From assembly GCA_013397795.1 (NCBI GenBank), contig VZTJ01003545.1, forward strand, positions 236,009 to 300,008: 64,000 nt of DNA. The letters run 5' to 3'. The stretch comes from Orthonyx spaldingii. Taxonomy: Eukaryota; Chordata; Aves; Passeriformes; Orthonychidae. Below, in pieces: positions 23,191-36,316 of this stretch. Made by a program: the position numbers and the translations under genes. The notes below the pieces were generated by a model that saw nothing but the letters and a program-made list of their open reading frames with translations, had not been told where the DNA came from and searched no databases. How positions within the stretch are numbered: position 1 is the stretch's first letter; every line of letters starts with the position of its first letter.

Positions 23191-25120
23191 CTCCCCTGCA
23201 GTTCTTCTCCTCACACAGAGACTTCCAGCTTTGACAGGCCAGGCTTATACCACACTGCATGACGCTCAGCAGGTATCTATATCACTGCTTGCAAAAATGA
23301 TATGAAGACAACAGATTCATTTCCAACAGGAAGATGCTAAGCTTTCCTGCTTTCCTTGCAACTCTTCCATATTTTAAGATGGTACCAGAAAGCCTGGTTC
23401 TTCCATTATCTCCAGTTTTTATCTGGCAAAAGGATGATACTGCACATTTCACTGGTGTATGGATACCTTTAGAATATAAATCAGCATCATACAATTCAAT
23501 TTGCACACTGACTGAATAAAGAGCATACAGTAGGACATTAATTAGTAAGAGAAAAAAGAGGAAATTGTGAAGGAGACAGAACAAATTACAGGACAGAAGC
23601 CACATGAATTACGGTTCACTGAAATTTCACCTTGTGAAAGACCAAATTTCCAGCCATGCCTAAAAGGAACTAAATTTTTAGTTTCCTTGGAACATCTTGA
23701 ATTTCTGTTTACTCTCAGCCAAGACACTCTGTACTGAGTTCAGATCTAATAGCCACTATGTCTGACCTTAGTGCATTGTTTTCTGTGAACTCAAGACTCA
23801 TGATCAAACTAAACTGAAAGCTGAAACAAACACAAATAGGGCCAGGAGTTTCAATGTCCACTTTTAGGTTGATTTATGTTTCTTCTTCTCAGATCACACA
23901 CCTTGACCTATCTGTTAAGCTATAAGAAATAGGTGTGAATACCTCAGGACCCTCCAACCTCACCTGTGTGGGCAGGAACTCCATTTAACTCACTGTTGAA
24001 CAGGTAACAACATGGCTTGAAACACAATATGAACTGCTCATGGTAGATTTGACCTGTCGTTAGATATTTTAATAATCTTTATGGAATCTTTACCACTGAA
24101 ATTTTGGTTACTTCTTCTTACACATGTGTTTCAAATGATCCCAGACATTATCTCTGGTACAGCACATGCTATTTTTGCTCATAATAAACTTTTAAAGAAG
24201 CAGACAAGAAGCTCTCTTTTCGTATAAGCCATTTTTCATTTCCTCTGCTTAACAACTATATAAGATATTACAGTATTTCTGCTAACACAAAAAACACAGA
24301 CAACAGCAGAGATGAGAACACCTCCCCTTCTCCAGAACTTGACAGAACATGGAACAATTTCTAAAATCCGACCTGGGTGGAGTTGCTGTACTGGTGCAGC
24401 TGCTTTGTGTGTTACCGTGCACCTTGGCAAGGCAGCAGTGCATGCCAGCACTGTGACTCCTAAGAAGATACTAGCACTCCAGAAGAAAAAAAAAGGCATT
24501 TTCCAAGAATTGCAAGCATGCCTAAACAGACAATGACATATTTATCTGGTATGGTTAGTTTATAATATAGGTGTGGTTCCGCAAAATGCCCTGGGATAGT
24601 TACAAGCATAAGAAATTACCCAGCAGAGAACAGGACTGCAGGCAAATTCTAAAAGCATCCGCCCTGGAGCACGTGCATCACTTCAATCAGTACGAGCTGC
24701 TTACAGGTAAAATAGCAGATGCACCCCAACTATTTGCATTTTCCATCTATCAATTAGTTTTGAGGGAAAGGACAGAACAAGCCAAATTAAATAAAATTAA
24801 ATAATGAATGGTGAAAACAGGTTTTGGCAATACAAGAAGACTTCTTTTGAAGTTCTTCTCAATAATTATAATAATTTAAAGATTTCTTCCTTTCCTACTA
24901 AATAATATTATGTCTTTGTCTTCTGAAAACAGTACTGACACAGCCAAGATCTTTAGCCTCTACATTAGCTTTCCAGAGCAACATGGAAGTAGCGTGGGCA
25001 GGGGTGCTGACAAATAGACTGAAAATGACCAGAATTAGTCCACAAACAGAAGTATCCTGCCACACAGATGGGAACCTTTTTGCAGCATCACAGAGTGGAG
25101 CTGGACAGATTCAGGTTCCT

Positions 25121-25347
25121 GGTTGCTATAGTGACAGATTTCCCCATCCCTGCCATATGTCAGCCCTTCAGTGTTGCTTCCTCTCTCCCAATGCTTGGCT
25201 AAAGCAGCCCGCTGTACATGCAAGATCACGCAGGCACCACACATGCACACGCTGTGAAAGCAGACTCACAGGTAATCTCATTCAGATCAATCACCATAGC
25301 AACCCAATCTTTTAGTCCCTAGATTTTAGCCTGTCGGGTGTATTTAT
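25121..25347 (+). promoter_or_regulatory. Candidate promoter-like cluster (two RFX-like X-boxes, CCAAT, TATA-like)
   Basis: In plus orientation: GGTTGCTATAGTGAC at 25121-25135 and CACCATAGCAAC at 25292-25303 both resemble RFX X-box half-site pairs. A CCAAT follows at 25304-25308 and TATTTATAG at 25341-25349, with GC-richer sequence downstream to about 25830. Order and spacing look like a classical promoter, antisense to MADD. Motifs are seen directly; function is inference. Confidence 0.35.
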
Positions 25348-28300
25348 AGAGCAGCTGCAGCGCTCCACCCCCTCTGCTCCAGCACCAAACCTCCCAGCAC
25401 TGCCCACACTACAAACGAGCTTCACGCAGACACAAGGACTGCCTGGAGCCAGCGCTGAAACTGAGCCCTCCTGGCACCTGCAGGCCCCAGGCCAGATGAC
25501 AGTGCAGTATCTGCAACATGCTAAACACCTCCCAGTCCGTGAGGTTTCCCATAGCCACGAGTCTTACAGATATCAGAAGTCATTCTTGCCCACGGAAAGC
25601 TGAGCACCAACCACAGCCGACAAAATCCGCTTATCCAGGTACCCACAGGATGCTTCCACAGACACGCAGTGCACGCACAAAAAGAATGTGCAGAGTGTGC
25701 TAACACAAACACACAATGCTAACAGGAACTTGCAGGCAGCAGCAAAGGCTAAGAAGTGGTTCCAGCAGCACCTGCCCCACAGAGGCACAGCTGTACCCAC
25801 TAGTAGGTACCTAAAAGCCATGCAGAAAAATCAACAGCCAGGCTTGAATGAGCAACAAGAGATAAGCATGTGAGGAAGAATAGTATGCAAACACTGTTAT
25901 CCATTCTATTCTATTACACTCTTTGGGAAAACCATCAACAATAAACTAATGCAGGAAAAGCACACAGTTTTATAGTACTCCACTTCCTAATAGGAAGGAG
26001 ATGACAGATTTTAGCCTCAGCCACAGGACATTTCACACACTTCAATTTAGGTTAAAGACCTTATTCTCCTCCCCTCCTTTACTGCATGAAACACCTCTCT
26101 CGTGATCCTCCCTGGGCAGCATCATTGTGCAGGGCACATAGAGCACCACTCACTATAGAATCATAGAACAAATTCTGGCATAAAACCCCTCTGCCAATCT
26201 TGCTAGTTCTCCTGCTCTACACTGTTTGAATTTAAATTCATCTCTTATTCAAAAATAATCTCCAGAGATTTGCATGAGAGAACAGCAACACAGGGCCAGC
26301 TCTTTTCAAGTCTGTCCTTTTTTGCCCCTCCTTGTGAAACATCACCATTATAAAGTACAAGAGCATTCACATTTTCTCTACCTCATCAGCTTTTCACTGA
26401 TCCTCAAATCTGCAGTCACACACTTTGCAAGGAGTCAGGATGGGGGGAAGGAAGGGCAAACCAAAACCCACACAATGCCCCCAAACTGAATTAGCCTCAC
26501 ACCTCCTGCAACCACTACAGCATTACATTGTTTTTCAAACCAGAAATGCTTTTGGCTTGAGCTTTGAGGTAAGAAATGCTGGTGCTGCTTCTGACTGCAG
26601 CCTAGACCCCAGCACCCACAAGATCCTTCTATTCCCAGCCCTCTGCCCAATTCCAATTTGAGCAGTAGGCCACAGTTCCCATAAAGCAGGCACCAGAAGG
26701 TTTTTTCCAAAAGCCAAACAGTGCCAATGTACAGCCATAAAAAAATTAACAAGAAAACAACAAAGCATGTGACATTTGAGAGAAATGCTGGATGCAGCTG
26801 CAACTACTAAATTATTCAGTGCTCTCCCTTGCCACGGCGCCTCCCCAGCCACGGGAAGCAGCTCTAGGCCAGGAGACATCACTCATGGCACCACCACCAC
26901 CAGATACAGGCACATTCGACTCCTTCCTGGGAATGGGTCACACAGACAAATGGGATCTCAACAATAAATTACAGCCATTTGTAAGACAGAAGAGGGGGAA
27001 TGATCACAACCAGCGTGGAAACACTGAAACATAGTTCAGGATAATGTGAACCAGAAAATACAGTACTTGAAACAATCCAGTCATCTAGCTGTTATTAGCA
27101 CCTCAGAACTCAGAGCCTCATATCTGTTTTGCCTCGTATTAGAAACACTCAGCCTGTCTCCCCACGTGTGTCAGCTGCTTGTTATTCCTTCCCTCTACAC
27201 ACCTTCCCTTTCCCTTCGTCAACACTGCAGGAGATCAGAAATTCCCACTCTCAAACCGATCCTACTATTAATTTTGGTGCTAAATCATAGTACCAGCTGG
27301 TCAAAACTGAAAGGAAATCAAAGAGACAAGCCCATTTTCTCTCTACAAGAGCTCTGGGGTGTGAGAAGTGCACGTTTGGCAGACTCACCCACACGTAAAC
27401 ATTGGGGGAAGCAAGCTCAGAGTGAAGAAGGGACAGGGACTGCCTCAAGCAAGTGCTGGAGCCAGCAAATGACAAAACAAGGGCTCCTGAGAGGACCCTC
27501 TAGACACTGGCAGTCACCACGGCAAAGGAAGGAGGGAAAACACTGCCGTGCCGAGGATGTCCTAAGACTACTAACAAGAGAGAAGGGAGAAACCAGGCCT
27601 GAAGGACAGAAGAAGCGTGCCCAGCTCATGGCTCCAGAAGAGCAGTGTAACTTCTATCACAGCAAACAGACACAGCAGCAGAGTGCTCAGTGTTTGTAGG
27701 TGCAGCAAACTTTGTTGGATACTGCTTCTGATTCTTAATTATCCATATCACGAAAAGCACTCCACTCCTCCCATTAGCTGATGACATGGAAACAGGCAGA
27801 GGCACAACTCCTCATCTGTCACAAGGGCCTTTCCAGAGCAAGTACAAGATACCCAGGGAAGCAGAGATCCAGGGAAGCTAGTGTCAAAGCCACAGGCAAG
27901 AAGGCGATCACAAGTTCTACACTGCCATTGGGAAATTCAGTTAGAATGTAACGGGAAGCAGGACACAGCCAGGGCACTGATCTTGCAGATATGACAAAGT
28001 AACAGGATATGAAAAAAAATGCTGCTCTGCTCAAAAGATAACACACAGTTCCTGGAGGTCATCAGATAACATATTTGACAGTAACATATCTTTGTCCCAT
28101 GTATAAAAAACCGAATGTTAATTCCCTGATTCTCACAACTGTTTAGAGATTAGTTACAAACAAAACAAAAAGGAGATATCTGACAAACATTACTGGATAC
28201 ATCAAGGGTAACATGACTACCAGCTCTGTTTTGAGGGATGCTGCTGCTTTGAAATAGTGAAGGCTGTGGAAGAAACAGAAAAACACAGAACCTTGTTCCT

Positions 28301-30054
28301 TGCTGCTAAGCTGATGCATTATTTCTCACAGCAACCCAGAAACACAACAGTCTCTCATTTAACTGCAGTGTCTGGGATCAGAGCATGAGAACTGCCTCGG
28401 TTTAGGTAATTTAGACATATGCAAGCAGCACTTCTTACTTTTAAATCCCTGCAAGGGTCCTGCTAGTAGCAGTGATCTAAAGTGAACACAACTTCTCACA
28501 AGTCAGTGGTTTCTGGGCACCAACATGCACAGCCTCCCCATCTGGGAGTTCTCCAGTGTAAAGATAATTTCAGAGCTCCTGGCAGTACATGGGTCAGTGC
28601 TTCAGTTTGCTTGCTTTGGGGTTTCAACTGGTTATTCTAGTTCCAAGACAGAAATCAGGAGCATGATTGTCAATAATCAACAGTAATTTCCATGTGGTTT
28701 TGACAGGTTTAAGGAGATCCAGTGACAGATAATCTAATTGCTCTAAAATTATTTTCTAGCTCGACAACAGAGCAAAGACCAGCTGAATTATACAGGTTCA
28801 GTTACAGAGAGTGAACAGTAGATTGATGTAAGTTTGTCATTGCTCTCAAGGTAGAGAAGGAAAAGCAGCAAAGCATTCTGTCTTCAAAAGAAATACCACA
28901 ACTATTCCATAGATTAACAGATTATCCCACTAAAATACACTCCTTTCTAAATGATGCCTCATGATGCTCATTTTTATTTTGCTTCATGTCTTATTAGGTC
29001 ACTGACAATGCTTTTACTTCATGAAAATGTATACCTTGACATAGATTAAAGCTGTTTAAACTGGGGACATGATATTAATCTTGCATATCAAGTTCTTTCA
29101 TTCTTTTTTCCTAAATCCTTTCCTCATTGTTGCAAATCCCTAATAAGAAGCTGTATCTATATTTTCTACTAGTGCATTGAATAACTACATCAACTGCCTG
29201 GAAATTAATGCAGTATATCTTAAATGCAAGCACATCAGGGCCAAAGGACATTTCAGGAATTAATCTGGGTTGTAACATATGCATTGCCTGTCTCCAATTT
29301 CTTCCTAATGGAAAGTAAGTGAATCATTCACCTCTGTACTAAGTTTTAACATAAAAGTATCAGTTACCATCTTGTGAATATGATGGCAATACACATCCAG
29401 TTAAAATGACAGTGTGAAATGACAGGGAAGACACCATATTTTACACTATTTGTTATCCCCTCTCACATACTAAATCTCTATCAATTTTTTCCCCCCAAAA
29501 CGAAAGCCATTCCTCTAACAAATGTAGCTGGGAAGGAGTACCAGAGAAAATCTATTAGCTGGAGTGCTGTAAATTAAAAACTTTGAAGAAATTTATTCTC
29601 AGAATTTAGCAATGCTTGTGACTTTCTAATTTAATACTCAAAATTTTCATATTTAGTTTTTCAACTGGCTCATCACAGAAGACATTAAAAAGACCAGACT
29701 GAATATCTTGATAGAGGCATGCCTAGTATATCTTGTCTATACAGAACCTGAGTATTTGATATAGCTTGAGGTGAGAAAGGAAAAGCTATAAATGATGATC
29801 CTCTATGCCCTGATCCCAAGGCAGATAAAATCAAAGCCAACACTAATTTAATTCAGGAAGATGATATGAACAAGTGTTTTAGTAAGGCCCAAAATGCAGT
29901 GATGCTGCTACCATTTCTAGAGAACCACCAGTCCTGATACTCTAAAACCTAAAGCTGCTTTGGCTAGGTAGGCAAGGATCAGTATTAAAAATCCTTGAAA
30001 CTTTTACTCCTCTTGACTCCAAAATCCTTCTGAAACAGACAGAAGTTGGGCTCA

Positions 30055-30170
30055 GTACTCTCAGGCACATGGTGTGGCTCTTGGGGATGGTCCTGTGAAG
30101 GGTCAGGAGCTGGACTCAATGATCCTTGTGGGTCCCTTCCAACTCAGTACATTCTGTGATTCTGTGATTC
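30055..30170 (+). repeat. CR1 LINE 3' end
   Basis: ggagctggactcaatgatcc then ttgtgggtcccttccaactc, ending in attctgtgattctgtgattc, the canonical avian CR1 3' terminus with two octamers. 5'-truncated as usual. Confidence 0.93.
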
Positions 30171-31870
30171 ATTACATACACACCCTGTCTGCTTTCAAAA
30201 GAGTTACAGAACGGTATCATGGCTGAAGAAGAGGTTTGCCCTCCAGTATATCTATGCTTTTCCATGAAAACTTTAAACTAGAAGACATCTTTCCTTTTTT
30301 TTGTTTGTTTTACCAGTTTCTACACAGCCTTTGGTTCATCACCATTCACGGCTTTGGCACATAACACACATCCTAGAACTGTGCCTTGGCCATGTTACAC
30401 TTTTTGTGTGGACAACATTCTTTTAGTGAGGATACTGTTTTCCTTTTTTTGTACATCCAGTAGAACTAGAATTGTTTCAGAAGTAGTAATGTTGTGGAAA
30501 ACAGTGTAGTAGGACTCTGAAGCTCACAGCTTGAAACCTGTTAATTTGGTAAGAACACAAGAGTCCAGACTTGCAATACATCTGCAGCACCACTGGACAG
30601 GCAGGCACAAGATCTTTTACTGAGGACAAGACTGTATTACTCTCCAAACAAAAGCATTCTAGGGACTTGCTGATAATTTTGCATTTTATGAAACACACAG
30701 TAAGATACTTAACGAGCGTGCATTTAATTCCAGTCTCTATTAAATTGTGTTCAAAAGCTGTGCATTTTCTAATAATACAACAGTAAGGTAAAAACAGTAT
30801 TTTATAGCTGGAATGATCTATCAGTTCAGTGTTACATAACATGCTATGAGGGGATGGCCAGCTTAGACCCTGTAAAAACTGCATTTTAGCTATGTTGGAT
30901 GTGAATTGCTCTCTTGGATGTGTCAGGATTGCAGCTTTTCATTAGTGCTGAAAACAGCAAGTACTTCTTGTGCCCAATCCAAAACAGTTCCCTAGTTCAA
31001 GCAGCATAGAATCCAAAAATAGAGACACTTCCCAAATAATCTATATTTGGTTGACTTTCGTTTGATTATGTGACCCTCAGGACACCACAATACATCTTCC
31101 CTCCCCTTGCTTGTGTCTACAAGTAGCATCCTTTTTGCAGATAAGAGATGGTGCAAGGAGCACAGCAAGGACACTGGAGAGCACACCAGCAGAAATGCTG
31201 ACCCAGAGTCACACTGGATGTAGAGAAAATGGCTGGCTTGTCTAGGGAGGGCACAATATATTGCCAGATCACAGTTCCACCCCATCTCCATGGGGCTGCA
31301 AATTCATAATGTATGTTATTTTGCATATGCCTGAAAACAGTGTGGTATATGGGGGAGTTCGGGGGGAAAAGGGAGAGAAGAAAGACGGGAAACCAATCAG
31401 TTTCCTTCAAAGCTTATCATTTCTCGAAACACTTCTTTATCGTGACTCCACACAAACAGTGACACAGACCAAGCCCTCTTCCCCTCCTCCTACCCGACAA
31501 TAAAAGCGAGCGACACAACAAGGTGGTGACACCCATTTCTGATGGGAAATTGCACTTGATTTATAGTCGACTTCATAAGAAATTGCCCAGTATATAGTGG
31601 ATTTCCTGCTCTATTGTCTTGGGGAGTAACAGGATGTGCTATTTGCAAACCAAGGAGTAAAAGCATCTTTCCAGTCACGTTATCGCAGCAACCCCTTCCT
31701 TCACAAGGCTGCACACCTCACCCTTTCCAAGGGGATCTGTCCGCCCTGCGCCGCCCTTCTCCCTTCCCTCACTCTCCGGCCCCGCGCCCACAGCCCCNGT
31801 CCCGGCTGGAAACCCGCAAGCGACCCCGGAGGCGCGCAGCCGGCTCCGACAGCGGCCGGCCGAGCCCCGC

Positions 31871-31908
31871 GGCCACGGCGGGACATCGCGGCCACGGCGG
31901 GACATCGC
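31871..31908. repeat. 19-bp perfect tandem duplication
   Basis: ggccacggcgggacatcgc occurs twice head to tail (31871-31889, 31890-31908) at the left border of the gap. Local repeats of this kind may explain the failed assembly. Confidence 0.95.
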
Positions 31909-31937
31909 GGCCCCGCCCGCCACCGGCGCCCCGGGGC

Positions 31938-32273
31938 NNNNNNNNNNNNNNNNNNNNNNNNNNNNNNNNNNNNNNNNNNNNNNNNNNNNNNNNNNNNNNN
32001 NNNNNNNNNNNNNNNNNNNNNNNNNNNNNNNNNNNNNNNNNNNNNNNNNNNNNNNNNNNNNNNNNNNNNNNNNNNNNNNNNNNNNNNNNNNNNNNNNNNN
32101 NNNNNNNNNNNNNNNNNNNNNNNNNNNNNNNNNNNNNNNNNNNNNNNNNNNNNNNNNNNNNNNNNNNNNNNNNNNNNNNNNNNNNNNNNNNNNNNNNNNN
32201 NNNNNNNNNNNNNNNNNNNNNNNNNNNNNNNNNNNNNNNNNNNNNNNNNNNNNNNNNNNNNNNNNNNNNNNNN
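31938..32273. other. Assembly gap (336 N)
   Basis: Run of undetermined bases inside the CpG island; a further single N is at 31798. The probable MADD transcription start may be hidden here. Confidence 1.
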
Positions 32274-32471
32274 CGCCGCTCTGCGCCGCCCGCCCAGTTC
32301 CGCATCGAGCGCCGGCGGCGGCGCGCGCCACCCCCCCGCGGGGGGGCAGCGGGGACGGGCGGAGCGAACCACTCGCGGCCGGGGCGGGGGGAGCCGCCTC
32401 GCCCGCCGCCCGCAGGGGGCGCTGCAGCCGGACTGGGGCAGCCCTTAGGCGGGAGGCGGGAGGCAGGAGGC

Positions 32472-32547
32472 AGCGAGTTTGTCAGGGAGTGTGGAGGGAG
32501 GCGGGACGGAGCGGGTTTGTCAGGGAGCGTGGAGAGAGGCGGGCTGG
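32472..32547. repeat. Imperfect 38-bp tandem duplication
   Basis: Two units (32472-32509 and 32510-32547) share agcg-gtttgtcagggag-gtggag-gaggcggg with a few substitutions. They sit at the right side of the CpG island. Confidence 0.9.
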
Positions 32548-32799
32548 CAGTGAGGGAAACAGCCCTCCTGACCAGGCTGCGTCAAGAGAACCGGGAGCGG
32601 TTCAGCCGCCTGGGGCGTCGAAATGGTGCTGTCAGACCCCGTCCTGGCAAGCAGCAGGTGCAGCCTCGCAGCAAAGCTCGGCTCCACACGGGCAAGGACA
32701 CGCGGCCTTGCAGCGAGAAGACAGAGTGCCCTGTACTTTCACCCTGTGTGGTGAGCCACCTACTTGCTGATTTGCTACTGGCTTCATAAGATCACAAGA

Positions 32800-35700
32800 G
32801 AATTTGGTTATTAAAAGCTTGAGATACGGATTTTTAAAATTCCTTCCAAGCTCCTAAAAACCAGCACACTGCACAAACAAATCTATTTATTAACAAAACC
32901 GAAGCTACCACAATAAACTCAAAACGCAACCAAAAGCAGCACAAGTAGCCCACAATTTTTTTTTTTATATATATATATGGGGTGCAAAAGGGAGAAACAC
33001 TATTTGACATTCCTCATCTATACTTTGCCTTTGTTCCTTTGTAAAGGAACTAGGTTTTCAGAAATACACCCACCTTTTCTCCCTCCCTGTTGATCTGAAT
33101 GGATCATGAGCAGATACAGCTGTTGAAGAAACCAACTACAAACACCTCCCAAGACTGTAATTCAAGCACCCCAAGATTTCTCCAGCAGCCAAACTAGCAA
33201 AATTAATTTGAAATAATCAGGTATAGAGACTTAGAGCAGCAGGACTGAGTCTCAGGCCTAGATAGCATTTTGTAAACATAAAAGTACAAAGGGTCATCAA
33301 TCTCAAGGAAGGTTCTTCCCCCACACCTGCTTACTTGAGCTCCATGGGCTAACCTGGGAAGCTTCTAAAAGACAAAAAATATTTCTGTACTGATTTGCGC
33401 TTTCAAAAAAAATGAGAATGTGAAGATGTAAACAAGGAAATTGTATTTGACTACATGATAATGAAAAGGGATGCACAAGGCAGAGTGTGCTGAGTTTGGC
33501 TGGTAATTTTCTTCACAGTGGCTGGTACAGGGCTGTGTTTTGGATTTGTGCTGAACACAGGGTTGATAATGTAGAGATATTTTTGTTATCGCGGAGCAGG
33601 GCTCACACAGAGCCAAGGCCTTTTCTGCTTTCCATGCTGTCACGGTGGTAAATTGGGGGCATATGGGAGGTTGGGAGGAGACACAGCCAGGACAGGTGAC
33701 CCCAACTGACCAAAGGGATATTCCAGACCATATAGCACCATGCTCAGTATGTAAAGGAGGGGGAAGAAGAGGGAAGAGTAGGATGTTTGGAGTGATGGCA
33801 TTTGTCTGCCCAAGTAACAACTACACATGATAAGGCCCCACTCTCCTGGCTGAACACCTACTTGTCCATGGGAAACAGTGAATTAAGTCCTTGTTTTGCT
33901 TTGCTTGTGTGCACAGCTTTTGCTTTTGCTATTACACTGTCTTTGTCTCAACCCATGAGTTTTCTGGCTTTTACCCTTCTGATTCTCTCCCCAGTCCTGC
34001 TGGTGGGGAGTGAGCAAGTGGTCGTGTGGGGCTTGGTGGCTGGCTGGGTTAAACCACAACACAGGCAAGGAAAATCACTGTTTTCACCACTGCCATCCAC
34101 AGCAATGTTATAGCTTGTACCTTGAAAATCCCTCAAATTTACGTACAGTTTTTCTCTTCAAATTAAGGAGGTGCAGCTCAAAATAAAGAATATAAAGCTA
34201 GAAGTTAAGATGCAGCTCTTCTGTTGACAGCCTCACTGTTTAGCAAATCTCTCAAAAGCAGGGTCCAGCCACCCTCTAATCCACCCAGCATCGATAAGCT
34301 CTTGAGCTCTGCTCATTATTCCCCATCTCATACCCCATTGCAGTGTCCTATAAGCCTATTCCTGTTCCTTCTTCCTCTGGTTTAGTAGACTCCAATTTAA
34401 ATTTTATACTCTGGAGTAATGCAGAGGCTTCACAGAATAGCCTGTGGTGTGGAGTCTTGCTAAATTGACCATTGCTTCCCTTTCCCATTGGGGCAGGGGA
34501 TCATCAGGCACTTGCTTTCCCCTATCCTGCTGCTCCCTTTGAGGTAATGCACATGTTCAACTACTCCTGGTGTTTCTCCTATCAACGTATCAGAAATGAG
34601 CAGCATATCAGGTAAGGTCTTACTGAAATCCAGGGGCACACTGGACTCCTCTTTCAATTTTGGTGAGCCACAAAATGCAGAAAATGGAGTAGAGCACATG
34701 GAATAAAAGGGTTACAATCTGAAGGCAGCTGTACAAATCAAGGTGAGGTGCATATGCAATAATGCACAATCTTTGTAATGCACACTTAATCCACTTCACC
34801 TATTTGCCAGCTCTGGCACACAGCAAGGTGCACACCAAGCTACAAATCTCATACTAAAGGCCAGAAGAAACCACCTGGGGTTGCACTTGTATTTCTTTCT
34901 CACCACTTCTTGCTTCTCCCCAACACATATACTCATCATTTCCTATCAGCTTTGAGCTTGTTACAGCAAGAACTTATTCCACCCTTCTCCAGTCTCATGA
35001 CAGCACATCAGAGAATGTCAAAATCCTGTATTAGGCTTTATTCTTTTATATAAACATTAACATTTCTCAAACAGATTAGTTAAAAATACAGATTTAAACA
35101 AGAATTTTTGCAATTGCAATGAGTTATAAAAAACAACAGATTATTTTACAGATTGTTACAAGTGCTTTACAAAGGTGCAGAGTGAAGGCCAGTGGCAGGG
35201 GACCAACCTCAAGTGCAAAATGGACACAATACCCTCACCATGGGCATAGCGCTCAGATACACAGCCAAAAAAAAAAAAAACAACAAGGAAACCAAAAAAC
35301 AGACAAACAAAAAAAACCGAGCCATGTGAACCTATGCTCTTGGGATGCTCACCGGGCAAGCAAACATAGACCCCTATGACAGAGAAGACTCATGAGACCA
35401 AGCTACCAGGATACTTAAGGTTACATCTCTGAGATCAGCCATAAGATGGTTTTTCTTGGAAAATAAGGAACATGTTTTATAACAGTGTATTTCTCTTCCG
35501 TCAGACAAAATATTGCTGTAAGTCCTAGAATACTTATGGATGCAGATACTTAAAACTTGGGCCATAAATCCAGTGTGGATCTCACAATGCCCAAAGTGAA
35601 GAAAGGATACAAGACCCAACTGTCCTTCTGAAGCAGTTGGCCCTCCTCATACAAGAGGGACCTCCACACCCCATGATCATCACTGAGACCTTGAGCAAGT

Positions 35701-36316
35701 ACCTTGGAAAGACTTTGGCAAAAGGAAGACGATGCAAGTGGATCTGATTACACCCAATATTCCTGCAGCCCGTGATCTGAGAGTTGTACAGCCCACAGCT
35801 TATGCAATGCCCGCATATTTCACTAAATGCAGTGTGTCCTCCCTCCTTGGTCGATACATCTTCACACCCACCTTGGAACACATACCACATGCTCCAGATT
35901 CATGGAAGTTTTTGAGATCCTTCCACCACACCTACCTTACCTAGGTCCCAGTCTTCCCCACCTATCTTTCTTCTATTCCACCCCTAAAGATAAAATCTAT
36001 GCCCTGATTTGTTTTGAACTAAAGCTGTCCAGCTGTTAGCAAATCAAAGGTAAATTGAGCTGAGAACCACCATGAGATAAAACTGTGATGCAATACATTA
36101 AAAAAAATCCACTACTTTATGCCTGACATCTTTCTGATACACAATGTTCCCTACCCAGAGGACCTCCTTGTTAGACAAAGGGCACTACACATTACAGGAA
36201 TCCTTTTTCCAAAGGAGGGCCAGAATAAAGGGCAGCTCTAGAGATGAAGTCTCATAATAAAGAAATAAGAGCTACTTCTCTTGGAATCATTGTAAAGGGC
36301 AGCACATTCAAGAGAT
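32800..36316. other. Intergenic region between MADD promoter and NR1H3 3' end
   Basis: 3.5 kb with no recognisable exon. It contains a T10(AT)n stretch near 32958-32979, the solo LTR at 33486-34061, and an A-rich tract at 35267-35317 that is not part of a SINE. Confidence 0.75.
33486..34061 (+). mobile_element. Solo LTR, avian ERVL-like family
   Basis: 576 bp beginning TGTGCTGAGTTTGGCTGG and ending GGGTTAAACCACAACA, so it has TG...CA ends. It carries the family's internal blocks: ttcttcacagtggctggtac; gacacagccaggacaggtga; tgaccaaagggatattccag; catgctcagtatgtaaa, a decayed TATA region; ccttgttttgctttgcttgt; ctcaacccatgagttttct. No gag-pol-env sequence adjoins it. The flanks (cagag / caggc) are only a weak 5-bp target duplication. 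It lies 3' of NR1H3, antisense to both genes. Confidence 0.88.

Larger units (their letters stand above)
18450..31772 (-). other. Probable MADD 5' intron (~13 kb)
   Basis: Sequence between the CpG-island promoter and the start-codon exon. No conserved coding exon found. It contains CR1 tails at 18671-18733 and ~30055-30170, an ERVL-like LTR at ~22600-23190 and a GC-richer motif cluster at 25121-25400. An anonymous 217-codon plus-strand open frame (27046-27699) shows no recognisable domain. Assignment as MADD intron is inferred from orientation, the acceptor at 18449 and the island position. Confidence 0.65.
31730..32660. promoter_or_regulatory. CpG island, probable MADD promoter/first exon
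   Basis: Very GC- and CpG-rich sequence on both sides of an assembly gap, in an otherwise AT-rich region. It lies ~13 kb upstream of the MADD start-codon exon and ~4 kb beyond the NR1H3 stop, where human MADD also starts just after NR1H3. On the minus strand, GGAGA|GTGAGG (edge 31773) and AAAGG|GTGAGG (edge 31722) are plausible first-exon donors. The long plus-strand open frames here span the Ns and are not genes. Confidence 0.75.

Noticed and set aside
26152..26180. Short tagaatcatagaa motif resembling a CR1 end
   Set aside because: Following sequence does not continue with CR1 blocks; too short to call.
27046..27699. 217-codon plus-strand open frame in MADD intron 1
   Set aside because: No domain, no repeat-element similarity recognised, and composition like flanking intron; probably chance.
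31614..32789. 391-codon plus-strand open frame and overlapping frames on both strands
   Set aside because: They run through 336 undetermined bases and CpG-island sequence; no similarity or splice support.
35267..35317. Poly(A)-like tract as a SINE or processed pseudogene tail
   Set aside because: No RNA-polymerase III promoter-like body, upstream coding similarity or target duplication; birds largely lack active SINEs.
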